Shown one piece after another: positions 18,166 through 26,477 of a stretch of DNA of 64,000 bases. Each line of letters begins with the position of its first letter. Position 1 is the first letter of the stretch. Origin of the DNA: CAYQQJ01 sp964419935 (GTDB lineage: Bacteria; Pseudomonadota; Gammaproteobacteria; Pseudomonadales; Cellvibrionaceae); assembly GCA_964419935.1 (NCBI GenBank), contig CAYQQJ010000017.1, positions 18,971-82,970 of the forward strand. Reading direction: 5' to 3'. The notes below the pieces were generated by a model that was given only the letters and a program-made list of their open reading frames with translations, was not told where the DNA came from and did not search any database. The position numbers and the translations under genes are program-made.

Positions 18166-19134
18166 ATGTTGAACAGCTTGCGCAACAAGTGGCGTGCCCG
18201 ATTCCTGCGCTGGCTGGACCGACGCGCACCGCCAGCGCCACGGCATCTGTTGCGGCGCGACAGGCTCTATATTTTCCCGACCAAAACCGGGTTTGTTTTC
18301 CTCTTGCTGATACTGGTGCTGTGGATGCTTGGCACCAACTATCAAAACAACTTGATACTGGCGCTGTGCTGGCTGCTCGCCAGCCTGTTTGTGTTGGCGA
18401 TACTGCGCACCCACGGCAATCTGTCAGGCCTGGACATTCAGCTGCACGACGCAGATTCGGGGTTTGCAGGCCAGGAGCTGGCCTTTCATCTGGATATTTT
18501 CAACGCCAGCGGAGCGGCCAAGGACAACATCAGCCTCGGCTGGCAAGACGAGCTTCCACTGACCTTCGCCATAGACGCGCAGGAGCGCAAACGCCTGCCA
18601 GTCTGTGCCTTTGCCGCCAAGCGCGGCTATCTCACACCACGCCGGTTGCGTATCGATACGGACTTTCCACTCGGTTTGCTGCGTTGCTGGTCCTGGCTTA
18701 ATTTTGATGCCCGCGCCATGGTCTATCCTCGTCCGGAGAAACTGCGCGAGCTCAAACCCTATACTGTCGAGGACGAAGGCGGCTTTGCTGCCCCTGCGGC
18801 GGGTGCGGATGACTTCAGCGGCCTGCGCAGCTATCAACCGGGTGATCCCCTGAAGCAGGTCGCATGGAAACATTACGCCCGGGGCAAGGGGCTGATGAGC
18901 AAGGAATTCAGTAGTCAGTTAAGCCCGGAAGCCTGGCTGGCATGGGACATCATGGAGGGGCTGGATGTGGAGCAGCGTCTGTCGGCGCTGTGCTACTGGG
19001 CGCTGCATTTTGAACAGCTGGGTACCGCCTACGGGCTGGATATTCCTGGCACGCGCATAGCGCCCGATACAGGTTCGGCTCACCACGCACGGGTGCTGAC
19101 GGCGTTGGCGCTATACGGACAGGGAGGCGGCTGA
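18166..19134 (+). CDS. DUF58 domain protein
   Basis: 322 aa. Two N-terminal membrane helices (TKTGFVFLLLILVLWMLG and ILALCWLLASLFVLAIL), then a soluble part with the DUF58 core around residue 225 (DDFSGLRSYQPGDPLKQVAWKHYARG). Partner of the upstream MoxR ATPase; seven bases separate the genes. The exact biochemical role of DUF58 proteins is unknown. Confidence 0.88.
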   Translation: MLNSLRNKWRARFLRWLDRRAPPAPRHLLRRDRLYIFPTKTGFVFLLLILVLWMLGTNYQNNLILALCWLLASLFVLAILRTHGNLSGLDIQLHDADSGFAGQELAFHLDIFNASGAAKDNISLGWQDELPLTFAIDAQERKRLPVCAFAAKRGYLTPRRLRIDTDFPLGLLRCWSWLNFDARAMVYPRPEKLRELKPYTVEDEGGFAAPAAGADDFSGLRSYQPGDPLKQVAWKHYARGKGLMSKEFSSQLSPEAWLAWDIMEGLDVEQRLSALCYWALHFEQLGTAYGLDIPGTRIAPDTGSAHHARVLTALALYGQGGG

Positions 19135-21155
19135 TGGCTGAGCTCACCCACCCCCTGGCACAGCGGCAGTTGTTGGTGTGTTTGCTGATTGCCCAGGTTA
19201 TTGTCATCGCGCCGCTGTTTTTCTACCTGCCGTTGTGGCTCGGCCTGGTCTGGCTACTCGCGGTTGTCATCCGGGTGCAGGTTTACCGCGGCGCCTGGCG
19301 TTACCCCGGCAATTTTGTAAAAGCGGTGCTCGGTGTCGGATCCATTGCCGGTCTCGGCCTGCAGTACGGTATCAGCATGGGTATTGAGCCCATGGTGGGC
19401 TTGCTGGTGTCTGCGTTTGTGCTGAAGTTGGTAGAAGCGCGCCAGCGCCGGGATTTTTTGCTGATGACATTTATTGGCTTCGTCGCCGTCGCGGCCCAGT
19501 TTCTGTTTTCCCAGACGATCCTGGCCTCGCTCTATGGGCTGCTCAGTTGTACTGCGTTACTGATTGCCTGGCACGCCTGTTTTCTGACTCAGCCATACCC
19601 GTGGCGGGTTCATCTCGGGCGGGGCACAAAACTGCTGCTGCAAGTGCTGCCACTCATGGTGCTGTTGTTTATCCTTTTGCCGCGTCTGGGTCCACTCTGG
19701 TCTGTGCCCACGGTGAGTTCGTCAGCCACAACCGGTTTCTCGGACTCCATGGCCCCTGGTGATATTGCACAGCTGTCGCAGTCATCAGAGTTGGCGTTTC
19801 GAGTGAGTTTTGACAATTCCCCGGAGAATTCGGAACCACCCAAGTCCGCCATGTATTGGCGCGGCTTGGTGCTGGATCAATTCGATGGACGCCGTTGGAG
19901 CTCCAGTGAAACGGACATGTCGTCTGCCGTGGCCATTGGCAGAGAGCCAGATGATGTGTGGGATGTGGAGGCGTCCGGGGGCGAGCTGGGCTACAGCATC
20001 ATGCTGGAGCCTCACAATGAGCGTTGGCTGTTCGCACTCGCCACGCCGGTTGCAGTAGAGGGAGCGCTTACCCCGATATACACCGGTAATTACCTGGTGA
20101 AATCCCGCTGGCCGGTGGACAGTCGGGTGCAATACCGGGTGCGTTCGGACACTCAGGCTGTGCGGGATCCGTCCCGCCTGGATACCAGAACCCGCCAGCG
20201 CAATTTGCAGCTGCCGGCGGTACCGCGCAACCCGCGCACACGGGACCTGGTTGCCGGCTGGAACGGCCTGTCACCCGCACAAGTCATCAATGCGGCGCTG
20301 ATGTTTTATCAGCAACAGTTCCAGTACACGCTGCAACCGCCACCTTTGGGCAGCAACAGCATTGATGAATTCCTGTTTATCACGCGCAAAGGCTTCTGCG
20401 AGCACTTTGCCGGCAGCTTTGTCTACCTGATGCGCGCCGCCGGTGTTCCGGCCCGCGTGGTGGTGGGTTATCAGGGAGGGGAGCGCAGCGAGGTGGACGA
20501 CTATTGGCTGGTACGCCAGTCCAGCGCCCACGCCTGGGCCGAGGTATGGCTTGAAGGGCAGGGTTGGCAGCGGGTGGACCCGACGGCGGTGGTAGCGCCA
20601 GATCGGGTCGAGTTGGGGTTGAGAGAGGCGCTGACCGCGGATGAAGTGTCCTTGGCTGGTGGCGGTAATCGTATCTTGGGTGATGGTGACTGGCGTTGGT
20701 TGAGCACGCTCAGCCACCGGTGGGATGCGGTGGGTTACGCCTGGCATCGGGCGGTACTCAGTTATGACGATCAGGCGCAGAGTGGCCTGCTCAAACGGAT
20801 ACTGGGCGGTACTGATCCCTGGAGAGTTGCCGCAGCGACTGTGTTGGGCGGGGGAGGATTGTTGGGTCTTTACGGGTTTTTCTATTGGTACCGTAACCGC
20901 AGGCCCGCGCTGCCACCTGAAATCAGGCTCCTGCGCCAGGCAGAACGGCGACTCGGCGTGAGGCGAGCGGCCAACGAGCCGGCGGGCGCCTGGGCGGAGC
21001 GCGTCGCGGCGGAACATCCAGCCAAAGCCCGTTCGGCGCGACAGGTGGCCCGACTTTTTGATACCGTGGTTTATGCCGAACGCCGCGAATACTTGTATAA
21101 GTTACAACAAGCGGTGAGGGCGTTGCCTCGCAAAACACACGACCAGAATCTTTAG
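19134..21155 (+). CDS. TgpA-like membrane transglutaminase
   Basis: 673 aa; start shares one base with the DUF58 stop. Six or so N-terminal membrane helices (~20-190), a periplasmic DUF3488-type region, and a transglutaminase core with the full triad: Cys in GFCEHFAGSF, His in SSAHAWAEVW, Asp in VDPTAVVAP. A further membrane helix (~565-585) is followed by a cytoplasmic DUF4129-like tail. P. aeruginosa TgpA is essential for growth and acts in the periplasm. Last gene of the MoxR trio. Confidence 0.9.
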   Translation: MAELTHPLAQRQLLVCLLIAQVIVIAPLFFYLPLWLGLVWLLAVVIRVQVYRGAWRYPGNFVKAVLGVGSIAGLGLQYGISMGIEPMVGLLVSAFVLKLVEARQRRDFLLMTFIGFVAVAAQFLFSQTILASLYGLLSCTALLIAWHACFLTQPYPWRVHLGRGTKLLLQVLPLMVLLFILLPRLGPLWSVPTVSSSATTGFSDSMAPGDIAQLSQSSELAFRVSFDNSPENSEPPKSAMYWRGLVLDQFDGRRWSSSETDMSSAVAIGREPDDVWDVEASGGELGYSIMLEPHNERWLFALATPVAVEGALTPIYTGNYLVKSRWPVDSRVQYRVRSDTQAVRDPSRLDTRTRQRNLQLPAVPRNPRTRDLVAGWNGLSPAQVINAALMFYQQQFQYTLQPPPLGSNSIDEFLFITRKGFCEHFAGSFVYLMRAAGVPARVVVGYQGGERSEVDDYWLVRQSSAHAWAEVWLEGQGWQRVDPTAVVAPDRVELGLREALTADEVSLAGGGNRILGDGDWRWLSTLSHRWDAVGYAWHRAVLSYDDQAQSGLLKRILGGTDPWRVAAATVLGGGGLLGLYGFFYWYRNRRPALPPEIRLLRQAERRLGVRRAANEPAGAWAERVAAEHPAKARSARQVARLFDTVVYAERREYLYKLQQAVRALPRKTHDQNL

Positions 21156-21233
21156 TCATACCGGTTAAGGTGCATCATTAGCGTTTCTGGCTACGCTTCA
21201 ACCAGATAAAAGAACACAAGCTGGTTTTCCGGA

Positions 21234-21350
21234 GAGAGACACGAATCCGGTATTCACTGCTGTGACACGCCGTGAATACGTCCCTGTAGGCTCTGCACCA
21301 GCATCCATGCTGGTGACGGTCACAACAGCAAACACCGAATCCATGTCTTC
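21234..21350 (-). repeat. Three-way-junction repeat, copy B
   Basis: Same 117-bp element as at 2071-2187. Arms 21234-21266 and 21319-21350; on the + strand hairpin 1 is TACG-TCCC-TGTA (21277-21288) and hairpin 2 is CACCAGCA-TCCA-TGCTGGTG (21296-21315). Hairpin 2 differs from copy A by a compensated pair change (G-C to A-T at the second pair). The junction CGTGAA before hairpin 1 and GGCTCTG after it match the unrelated-stem element I. Confidence 0.87.
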
Positions 21351-21523
21351 AGAGTTTGTGCATTGATTCGCTCCGTAAACCACTCCTTGTGCATCGGCGT
21401 CAACGCCGTTGGCGCAATCCTTGCTTTTTGCATTCGGTTGACTCGCTTCTGCTTGAGCTTTGCGCCGGTACCAAACTGTCGGTGCCAGCCGAATACGCCG
21501 AATAAAATAAGGATCTCCTCTTC

Positions 21524-23191
21524 ATGAAAACCCGAACAACCGCCATTGTTGGTGTACTGGCATTGTGTTTTTTCGCCGTCATGGGCGTTTTGGTATTTGC
21601 AGCCGGTGGCATAGTGGCCCGTCATCAAATCAGCCCCTTTGTGGCGATTGTCGATGCAGCGGAAACCAATGTGAAAACCTTGGTTAAAACCGTTAAAGGT
21701 GAATCCGACAACGAAGAATATTTCACCAGCGCCTATTACCAGATGAAAATGACAACCTATGAAACCTCCAGTGACGGCAACGGAGATCATGTAGGATTCG
21801 TGGAACTGGCGGATGGTTATTTGATGGGCAGGCGCGCCGGTGAGCTCAAGTTCGTTCGTATCGACGATAACAAGGAAGTGGTTGTACAAACGTTGGCGGC
21901 GTCGATCCCAACGAATAAGGATGCCTTCCTCGCGGACTCCGGCGACATGAATTATCGGCTCCATGTCCAATTTGGCGCTAAGGATATTCTTACACAAGAG
22001 ATTGGCGATGGCCGAATTCGCCTTTACGCCACCCATCACTACTGGAAGCAAGATGAACAATGCGCCGTACTGCGACTGTCCGCTCTGGAAACGACGCCGG
22101 AGCAGTTGCTGCAAGACGCCGCTTCCGCGGAACCCTGGGTAACAGTGTTTGATACCACACCCTGCATGCCACTCGACAGCACCTTGGACCACCTGAACGA
22201 AGACAACGCATTCCTGCAATCCGGCGGGCGTCTCGCCCTGCTGAACGACACACAGCTGCTGATGACTGTCGGTGATCACTTTTACGACGCCATTCATAAT
22301 GACAATCTGGTACAAGACCCCAATGCTTCCTACGGTAAAGTCATGCGTATTTCCCTGGCAGAAAATGTTGCGGACAGCCGTGCCAGCATGTACAGCATGG
22401 GGCATCGCAATCCTCAGGGCCTCTATGTTGATGGACAAGGCAATATCTGGTCGACCGAGCATGGCCCGCGTGGCGGTGACGAACTCAACCTGGTCGAGGA
22501 GGGTGTGGATTATGGCTGGCCCGTTGTCAGTTATGGCACTGATTATTCCACCGTCGACTGGCCGGAACATTTGAACTGGGCAGAGCACGAAGGCTTTCGC
22601 GAACCGGTCATGGCATGGGTTCCATCAATTGCGGCCAACAGTGTCATTCGCCTGGAGGATTCGGGTTTTGCCCGTTGGGACAATGATCTGCTTGTGACGT
22701 CTCTCAAAGACAAGTCCATTCATCGGCTGCATCTGGTAGATGGCCGCGTGGTCGTATGGGAGCGAATTAGCATCGGCAGCCGGGTGCGGGATTTGATGCA
22801 GCTGGGTCATGGACGACTGCTGTTGCTAACCGACGATGGCAAACTGGTCATTCTGGAAGCATTGACGAACGATGACAATCAAGAACTGCCAGCGGAGCTT
22901 CAGGCGGCAAAGCTCTGGGTCAACTGCGACAGCTGCCATACCCTTGAGTCCGGCGGCGGCCACAGCGCTGGCCCCAACCTCCACGATATTGTTGGTAAAG
23001 ATATCGCGCGCTTTGATGATTTTCCGTATTCCGACGCGCTCAAGAATCTCGACGGCACCTGGACGCCGGAAAAACTGGACAAATTTCTGCTGGATCCCCA
23101 GGCATTTGCCCCGGGCACCGTCATGATGTTCGGCGGGTTCAAGGACCCGGCGGATCGACAGGCAATTATTCGACACCTGCAAGAACAGTAA
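21524..23191 (+). CDS. PQQ-type sugar dehydrogenase fused to cytochrome c
   Basis: 555 aa. N-terminal membrane anchor or signal (TAIVGVLALCFFAVMGVLVFAAG), then a soluble-glucose-dehydrogenase-like beta propeller (~75-440) with the family stretches GHRNPQGLYVD and WSTEHGPRGGDELNL. The C-terminal ~95 residues are a class I cytochrome c with haem motif CDSCH at 468-472 and a candidate Met ligand in GTVMMFGG. Likely a periplasmic dehydrogenase that passes electrons to its own haem. The substrate is unknown, and the N-terminal propeller blades are divergent. Stop lies 6 bases from the convergent binding-protein gene. Confidence 0.8.
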   Translation: MKTRTTAIVGVLALCFFAVMGVLVFAAGGIVARHQISPFVAIVDAAETNVKTLVKTVKGESDNEEYFTSAYYQMKMTTYETSSDGNGDHVGFVELADGYLMGRRAGELKFVRIDDNKEVVVQTLAASIPTNKDAFLADSGDMNYRLHVQFGAKDILTQEIGDGRIRLYATHHYWKQDEQCAVLRLSALETTPEQLLQDAASAEPWVTVFDTTPCMPLDSTLDHLNEDNAFLQSGGRLALLNDTQLLMTVGDHFYDAIHNDNLVQDPNASYGKVMRISLAENVADSRASMYSMGHRNPQGLYVDGQGNIWSTEHGPRGGDELNLVEEGVDYGWPVVSYGTDYSTVDWPEHLNWAEHEGFREPVMAWVPSIAANSVIRLEDSGFARWDNDLLVTSLKDKSIHRLHLVDGRVVVWERISIGSRVRDLMQLGHGRLLLLTDDGKLVILEALTNDDNQELPAELQAAKLWVNCDSCHTLESGGGHSAGPNLHDIVGKDIARFDDFPYSDALKNLDGTWTPEKLDKFLLDPQAFAPGTVMMFGGFKDPADRQAIIRHLQEQ

Positions 23192-23197
23192 GGCGAT

Positions 23198-24289
23198 TTA
23201 GCGTGGCAGGCGCTTGGGTACCATCACCGGCCGCTCTGCCCATTGTTCAAACCGTTGGCTCAAACGCTCGAGATTTTCGGACCACCAGCGGGCATCATTC
23301 TCGATGGCGGTGGTGAGATTTCGCTCGGCAGTTGGCAGCATCGCCCGCATTTCCGGCCGCACCAGTGGCAGTGACGATCTGCGCACCGGGCCGTAGGGGA
23401 TGTAGCTGGCCTGTTGCGCCAGACTTTTGGTGGATGTGGCGAACTTGATGAAATCCATTGCCAGCTCGGTATTCTGGCCGTGTTTGGGAACGCCCCAGAC
23501 GTCGTAGAACCAAACCTGATGATCCCAAAGAATCTCAAGCTCGGAGCCGCGTTGTGCGGCATCGAATACCCGACCGCTGTAAACGGACGACATTGCCACC
23601 CGGCCTGTCTCCAGTAAACGCACAGCTTCTTCGCCAGTGCGCCACCAGTCGATGTAGGGTTTGATGCGCGACAGCACCTCAAAAGCGCGGTCAACACCTT
23701 CTTCAGTGCTCAACATCTCATAGACCTGATCGCGTTCGACGCCGTCGGCCACCAGCGCCCATTCCAGATTCACTTTGGGCGTACGACGCAGGCCGCGGCG
23801 CCCGGGAAAGTCCTTCAGGTTGAAGAAGTCGTCGATGCTGTCCGGCGCCTTGGCGACCCGTGTGCGGTCGTAACTGACCACGGTAGCGCCGACCACGTTG
23901 CCCACGCCACAGGGCATCAAACTGGCGCTGACAAAATCCTCGAGTGCGGGAGTTCCATCAGGGGAGGGCGGCAATTCACTGTGGTCGATTTTCTCCAGCA
24001 AACCTTCCTTGCAGGCCTGAATCGCATCGAACAGTTCAAGATCCACAACATCCCAGTGAACATTCCAGGCGCGCACCTGCCGGCGAATTTCGTCAATGCC
24101 ACCGCTGTACTGCAGTACCGTCACGTCCACATCATGTTGGGCTTGGTAAGGTCGAATAAAGCCCAGAATCTGGCTTTTCACATAGGAGCCATCCCAGGAG
24201 ACAACATTCAGCTGTTTCTCCGCGACGGCCACTGACGCGGTCAGGGAGCAGAGCAGTGAAATACCGAGTCGTAAAGCGACAGATTGCAT
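23198..24289 (-). CDS. PotD-like periplasmic solute-binding protein
   Basis: 363 aa from the ATG at 24289, which gives a proper signal peptide (ALRLGISLLCSLTASVAVA). The mature part (KQLNVVSWDGSYVKSQILGF ...) resembles PotD/PotF polyamine-binding proteins of the SBP_bac family, with the later EAVRLLETGRVAMSSVYSGR stretch. No ABC ATPase or permease genes are beside it, so it is an orphan: either it feeds a transporter elsewhere or it acts as a sensor. Five bases downstream of the porin gene, probably one operon. Confidence 0.78.
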   Translation of the reverse strand: MQSVALRLGISLLCSLTASVAVAEKQLNVVSWDGSYVKSQILGFIRPYQAQHDVDVTVLQYSGGIDEIRRQVRAWNVHWDVVDLELFDAIQACKEGLLEKIDHSELPPSPDGTPALEDFVSASLMPCGVGNVVGATVVSYDRTRVAKAPDSIDDFFNLKDFPGRRGLRRTPKVNLEWALVADGVERDQVYEMLSTEEGVDRAFEVLSRIKPYIDWWRTGEEAVRLLETGRVAMSSVYSGRVFDAAQRGSELEILWDHQVWFYDVWGVPKHGQNTELAMDFIKFATSTKSLAQQASYIPYGPVRRSSLPLVRPEMRAMLPTAERNLTTAIENDARWWSENLERLSQRFEQWAERPVMVPKRLPR

Positions 24290-24294
24290 AACCG

Positions 24295-25668
24295 TTACCA
24301 GTAATAGCCAATGTTGATATTCAGGCGGCTGCGCCATTCGTCTTCACCGCCACCGGCCATGGAGCCATTGCCAAAAAGCGCCATGTTGTTGGCGAGAATG
24401 TAGTCCACATAGGCGAACAGGGGGCCGCTGCCCACCGCGCAACCCAGCGTGTTGACCTGGGAGTCGCGAAAGCCGTTGGCGTCTTTGATCAAGCGGGAGT
24501 AATCGTTGTAGCACACCAGCTGATCAATTCGTTGCCAGGGGGAATTGAAGTTGTGGGCCAGGTTGGCCACAATGAGGTTCGCCGTATCGGCAATATCGTA
24601 GCTGCCTTCAAACGCCCCCACATGCACCACCTGTGCATTGTCTTCCAGAGAAGGGTCACCTGGTGGATCGTAGCGGTAACGCGCGCCTTCAAGCTGAAAG
24701 TTCCAGCGCCCACACCGACTGTCGAGATGCACCGCCGCCGCCCAATGATCTCCCCGTCTGTCACTGCGGGCGTTATACAATTCCGCCAATTGTGCCGAAG
24801 CGCCTACCTCGTGTTCACAATCGGTACCGGCCCCTATCATGTAGGACACGCGGGCGTTGCCACGATTGATTTCCTCATTTTGCTGCTCGTTGACACGAAC
24901 CAGATCAAACCCGTATCGACCGAGATCACTGGCATCATTCAGCTCTTCATTTTTGTAGAACGCCAGGTGTGTTTTCCAGGGGCCGTCACTGCGTACATAT
25001 TTAACGCCCATATCGTAGTCATCGCCGAGCCCAACGTAATAGGGCACGCCCAGCCAGGAGTTATGGGATGCGTAGGGCGCCAAACCGAATGGAACCTGAT
25101 GAATGCCCAGTTGCAGCTGACTCTCGTCATCAAACTCATAGCCAATCCAGCCGTGGTGAATGGTTTGCATATAGGCGTAGTAGCGGTACTCGGCAGAGAT
25201 AATGAGCTTATCCATCTCCCCATTGATGTTGAAGCGGAAGACATCAAGGCCGCTTTCGCCGCGCTTGGTTTGGGACGCATCCACATGATCGCGGTAGAGG
25301 ATGTTGAACCGCAGCGCACCGCCAATGGTGATGTCATCAGCTGCAGATTCTTCTGCAGGCGCTGTGGAAACCTCAGTGCCCGGTGCCGCATTGGCGAGAC
25401 TTTCGGTGGGGGAAGGAGTGGCGATTACCGGTTCTTGAGTGAGTTGGCGAGGCGGTGAAGCGACCGGCTGTGGATTTTCAAGTTTTTCCAGGCGCTCTTC
25501 GAGCGCTTTCAATTGTGTTTCAAGGCGTTCCACTTCGTCACTGGCATTCGCGTTGGGCGTCAGGAGAGGGCAACCCAGTATTATTCCACAACACAGCCAA
25601 CATAATACGGACTGCTTGCCGGGGATTCTGGAGGGCGCAACATTAAGGTAGCCTGTGCGTGGTTCCAT
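24295..25668 (-). CDS. Outer-membrane porin with N-terminal coiled coil
   Basis: 457 aa. Signal-like stretch (LCWLCCGIILGCPLLTPNANA), then a short coiled coil (DEVERLETQLKALEERLEKLE), a Pro/Ala/Thr linker, and a beta-barrel of alternating aromatic strands (LRFNILYRD, LIISAEYRYYAYM, WIGYEFDDESQLQLGIHQVPFG). It ends in NINIGYYW; a terminal aromatic is usual for barrel insertion. Trimeric porins with an N-terminal coiled coil bind peptidoglycan or trimerise that way. Probably supplies the ligand for the PotD-like protein. Confidence 0.78.
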   Translation of the reverse strand: MEPRTGYLNVAPSRIPGKQSVLCWLCCGIILGCPLLTPNANASDEVERLETQLKALEERLEKLENPQPVASPPRQLTQEPVIATPSPTESLANAAPGTEVSTAPAEESAADDITIGGALRFNILYRDHVDASQTKRGESGLDVFRFNINGEMDKLIISAEYRYYAYMQTIHHGWIGYEFDDESQLQLGIHQVPFGLAPYASHNSWLGVPYYVGLGDDYDMGVKYVRSDGPWKTHLAFYKNEELNDASDLGRYGFDLVRVNEQQNEEINRGNARVSYMIGAGTDCEHEVGASAQLAELYNARSDRRGDHWAAAVHLDSRCGRWNFQLEGARYRYDPPGDPSLEDNAQVVHVGAFEGSYDIADTANLIVANLAHNFNSPWQRIDQLVCYNDYSRLIKDANGFRDSQVNTLGCAVGSGPLFAYVDYILANNMALFGNGSMAGGGEDEWRSRLNINIGYYW

Positions 25669-26001
25669 AGTGTGCGGTCCATTGCTGTTGAAGTATAGAG
25701 AATATACTTAACAATTCAGAAGTAACTTCTGGAGTGGGACACCTTACGCAAAACATTCTCTTCAGAACATAATCGTGTTCTTGTGACTGTTCTAGCTCGG
25801 GTTTGTTTCGGAAATTGCGCGCACCATTTAATACGCGACAGTGCGCGAACGAGTGCAGTGGCGAACGAATGGCCGTGGCAACTCATCGACCATTGAGAAT
25901 CATAAATATTTTTTGGATGGACTGATGCAATCGCGCGTTTAGTCGAAGCGCAGATTGCGATATCGAGTCTTTGGGTGGGACTATCAGCGACGTCGACCCG
26001 C
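25669..26001. other. Non-coding stretch before the porin operon
   Basis: Apart from the two palindromes at 25691-25731 I see no gene, RNA or repeat here. The sequence is more AT-rich than the flanking genes and contains stop codons in all frames. Confidence 0.6.
25691..25731 (-). promoter_or_regulatory. Two candidate operator palindromes upstream of the porin operon
   Basis: AAGTATA-N5-TATACTT (25691-25709) and CAGAAGT-A-ACTTCTG (25717-25731) are both perfect 7-bp inverted repeats and lie 23-63 bases upstream of the porin start. Two adjacent dyads suggest a dimeric regulator. No regulator gene is adjacent. Confidence 0.5.
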
Positions 26002-26205
26002 TTAGCCTTTGGGTTTGCCACCCAGGTTAATATGCTTTGGACCTGCCATGCTCACTTGACCGCTCACACCGTTCGGAATTTTTTCAATTTTGCCGCCAGA
26101 ACTCAGAAATGCCGCCACGTGCTCTTCAATAGAAAGGCTGCGTGACTCGGCTGGCAACTCGGCTTGGCGTTTCGCTTTGGCTGTTTTCGTTGATTTAGTG
26201 GACAT
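26002..26205 (-). CDS. Small SutA-like protein
   Basis: 67 aa from the ATG at 26205, with an AGG site upstream; the longer frame from 26247 is less likely. A basic N-terminus (STKSTKTAKAKRQ) is followed by a helix and the motif EEHVAAFLSSGGKIEKIP, then a Gly-rich tail (HINLGGKPKG). The FLxxGGKxxxIP pattern recalls the C-terminal part of SutA, a small RNA polymerase-binding regulator of slow-growing Pseudomonas. The rest of SutA is missing, so the relation is only suggestive. Confidence 0.55.
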   Translation of the reverse strand: MSTKSTKTAKAKRQAELPAESRSLSIEEHVAAFLSSGGKIEKIPNGVSGQVSMAGPKHINLGGKPKG

Positions 26206-26477
26206 CTCAAAACCTGAACACTTGAAAGTGGGTTGCACACTATACATGGTTTCGTCAACAATTGCTTGCTTACGCCATTGGTCGAAGCGATACAGGGCGT
26301 TTTTGTCGCTAAATTAAACCTCATGCGCGACCGTGTCCTCCCCGCATACCGCCAAACACTCGTTTACACGGTCTGGCACTTTCAATACTATCTCCCGCTC
26401 ACAAATACACAACCGAACTGAGTTGGGCACATCACCCGGTGAACCTGTGTGAACGAGTACAAGGAGATTTTTCGACA

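Noticed and set aside
17244..21155. MoxR-AAA defence or phage-resistance system
   Set aside because: MoxR-DUF58-TgpA is a conserved housekeeping envelope trio and no nuclease or effector is attached.
24532..25458. 308-codon open frame on the + strand opposite the porin gene
   Set aside because: No signal, domain or ribosome binding site; it mirrors the codon pattern of the porin, which has a clear signal, barrel strands and operon context.
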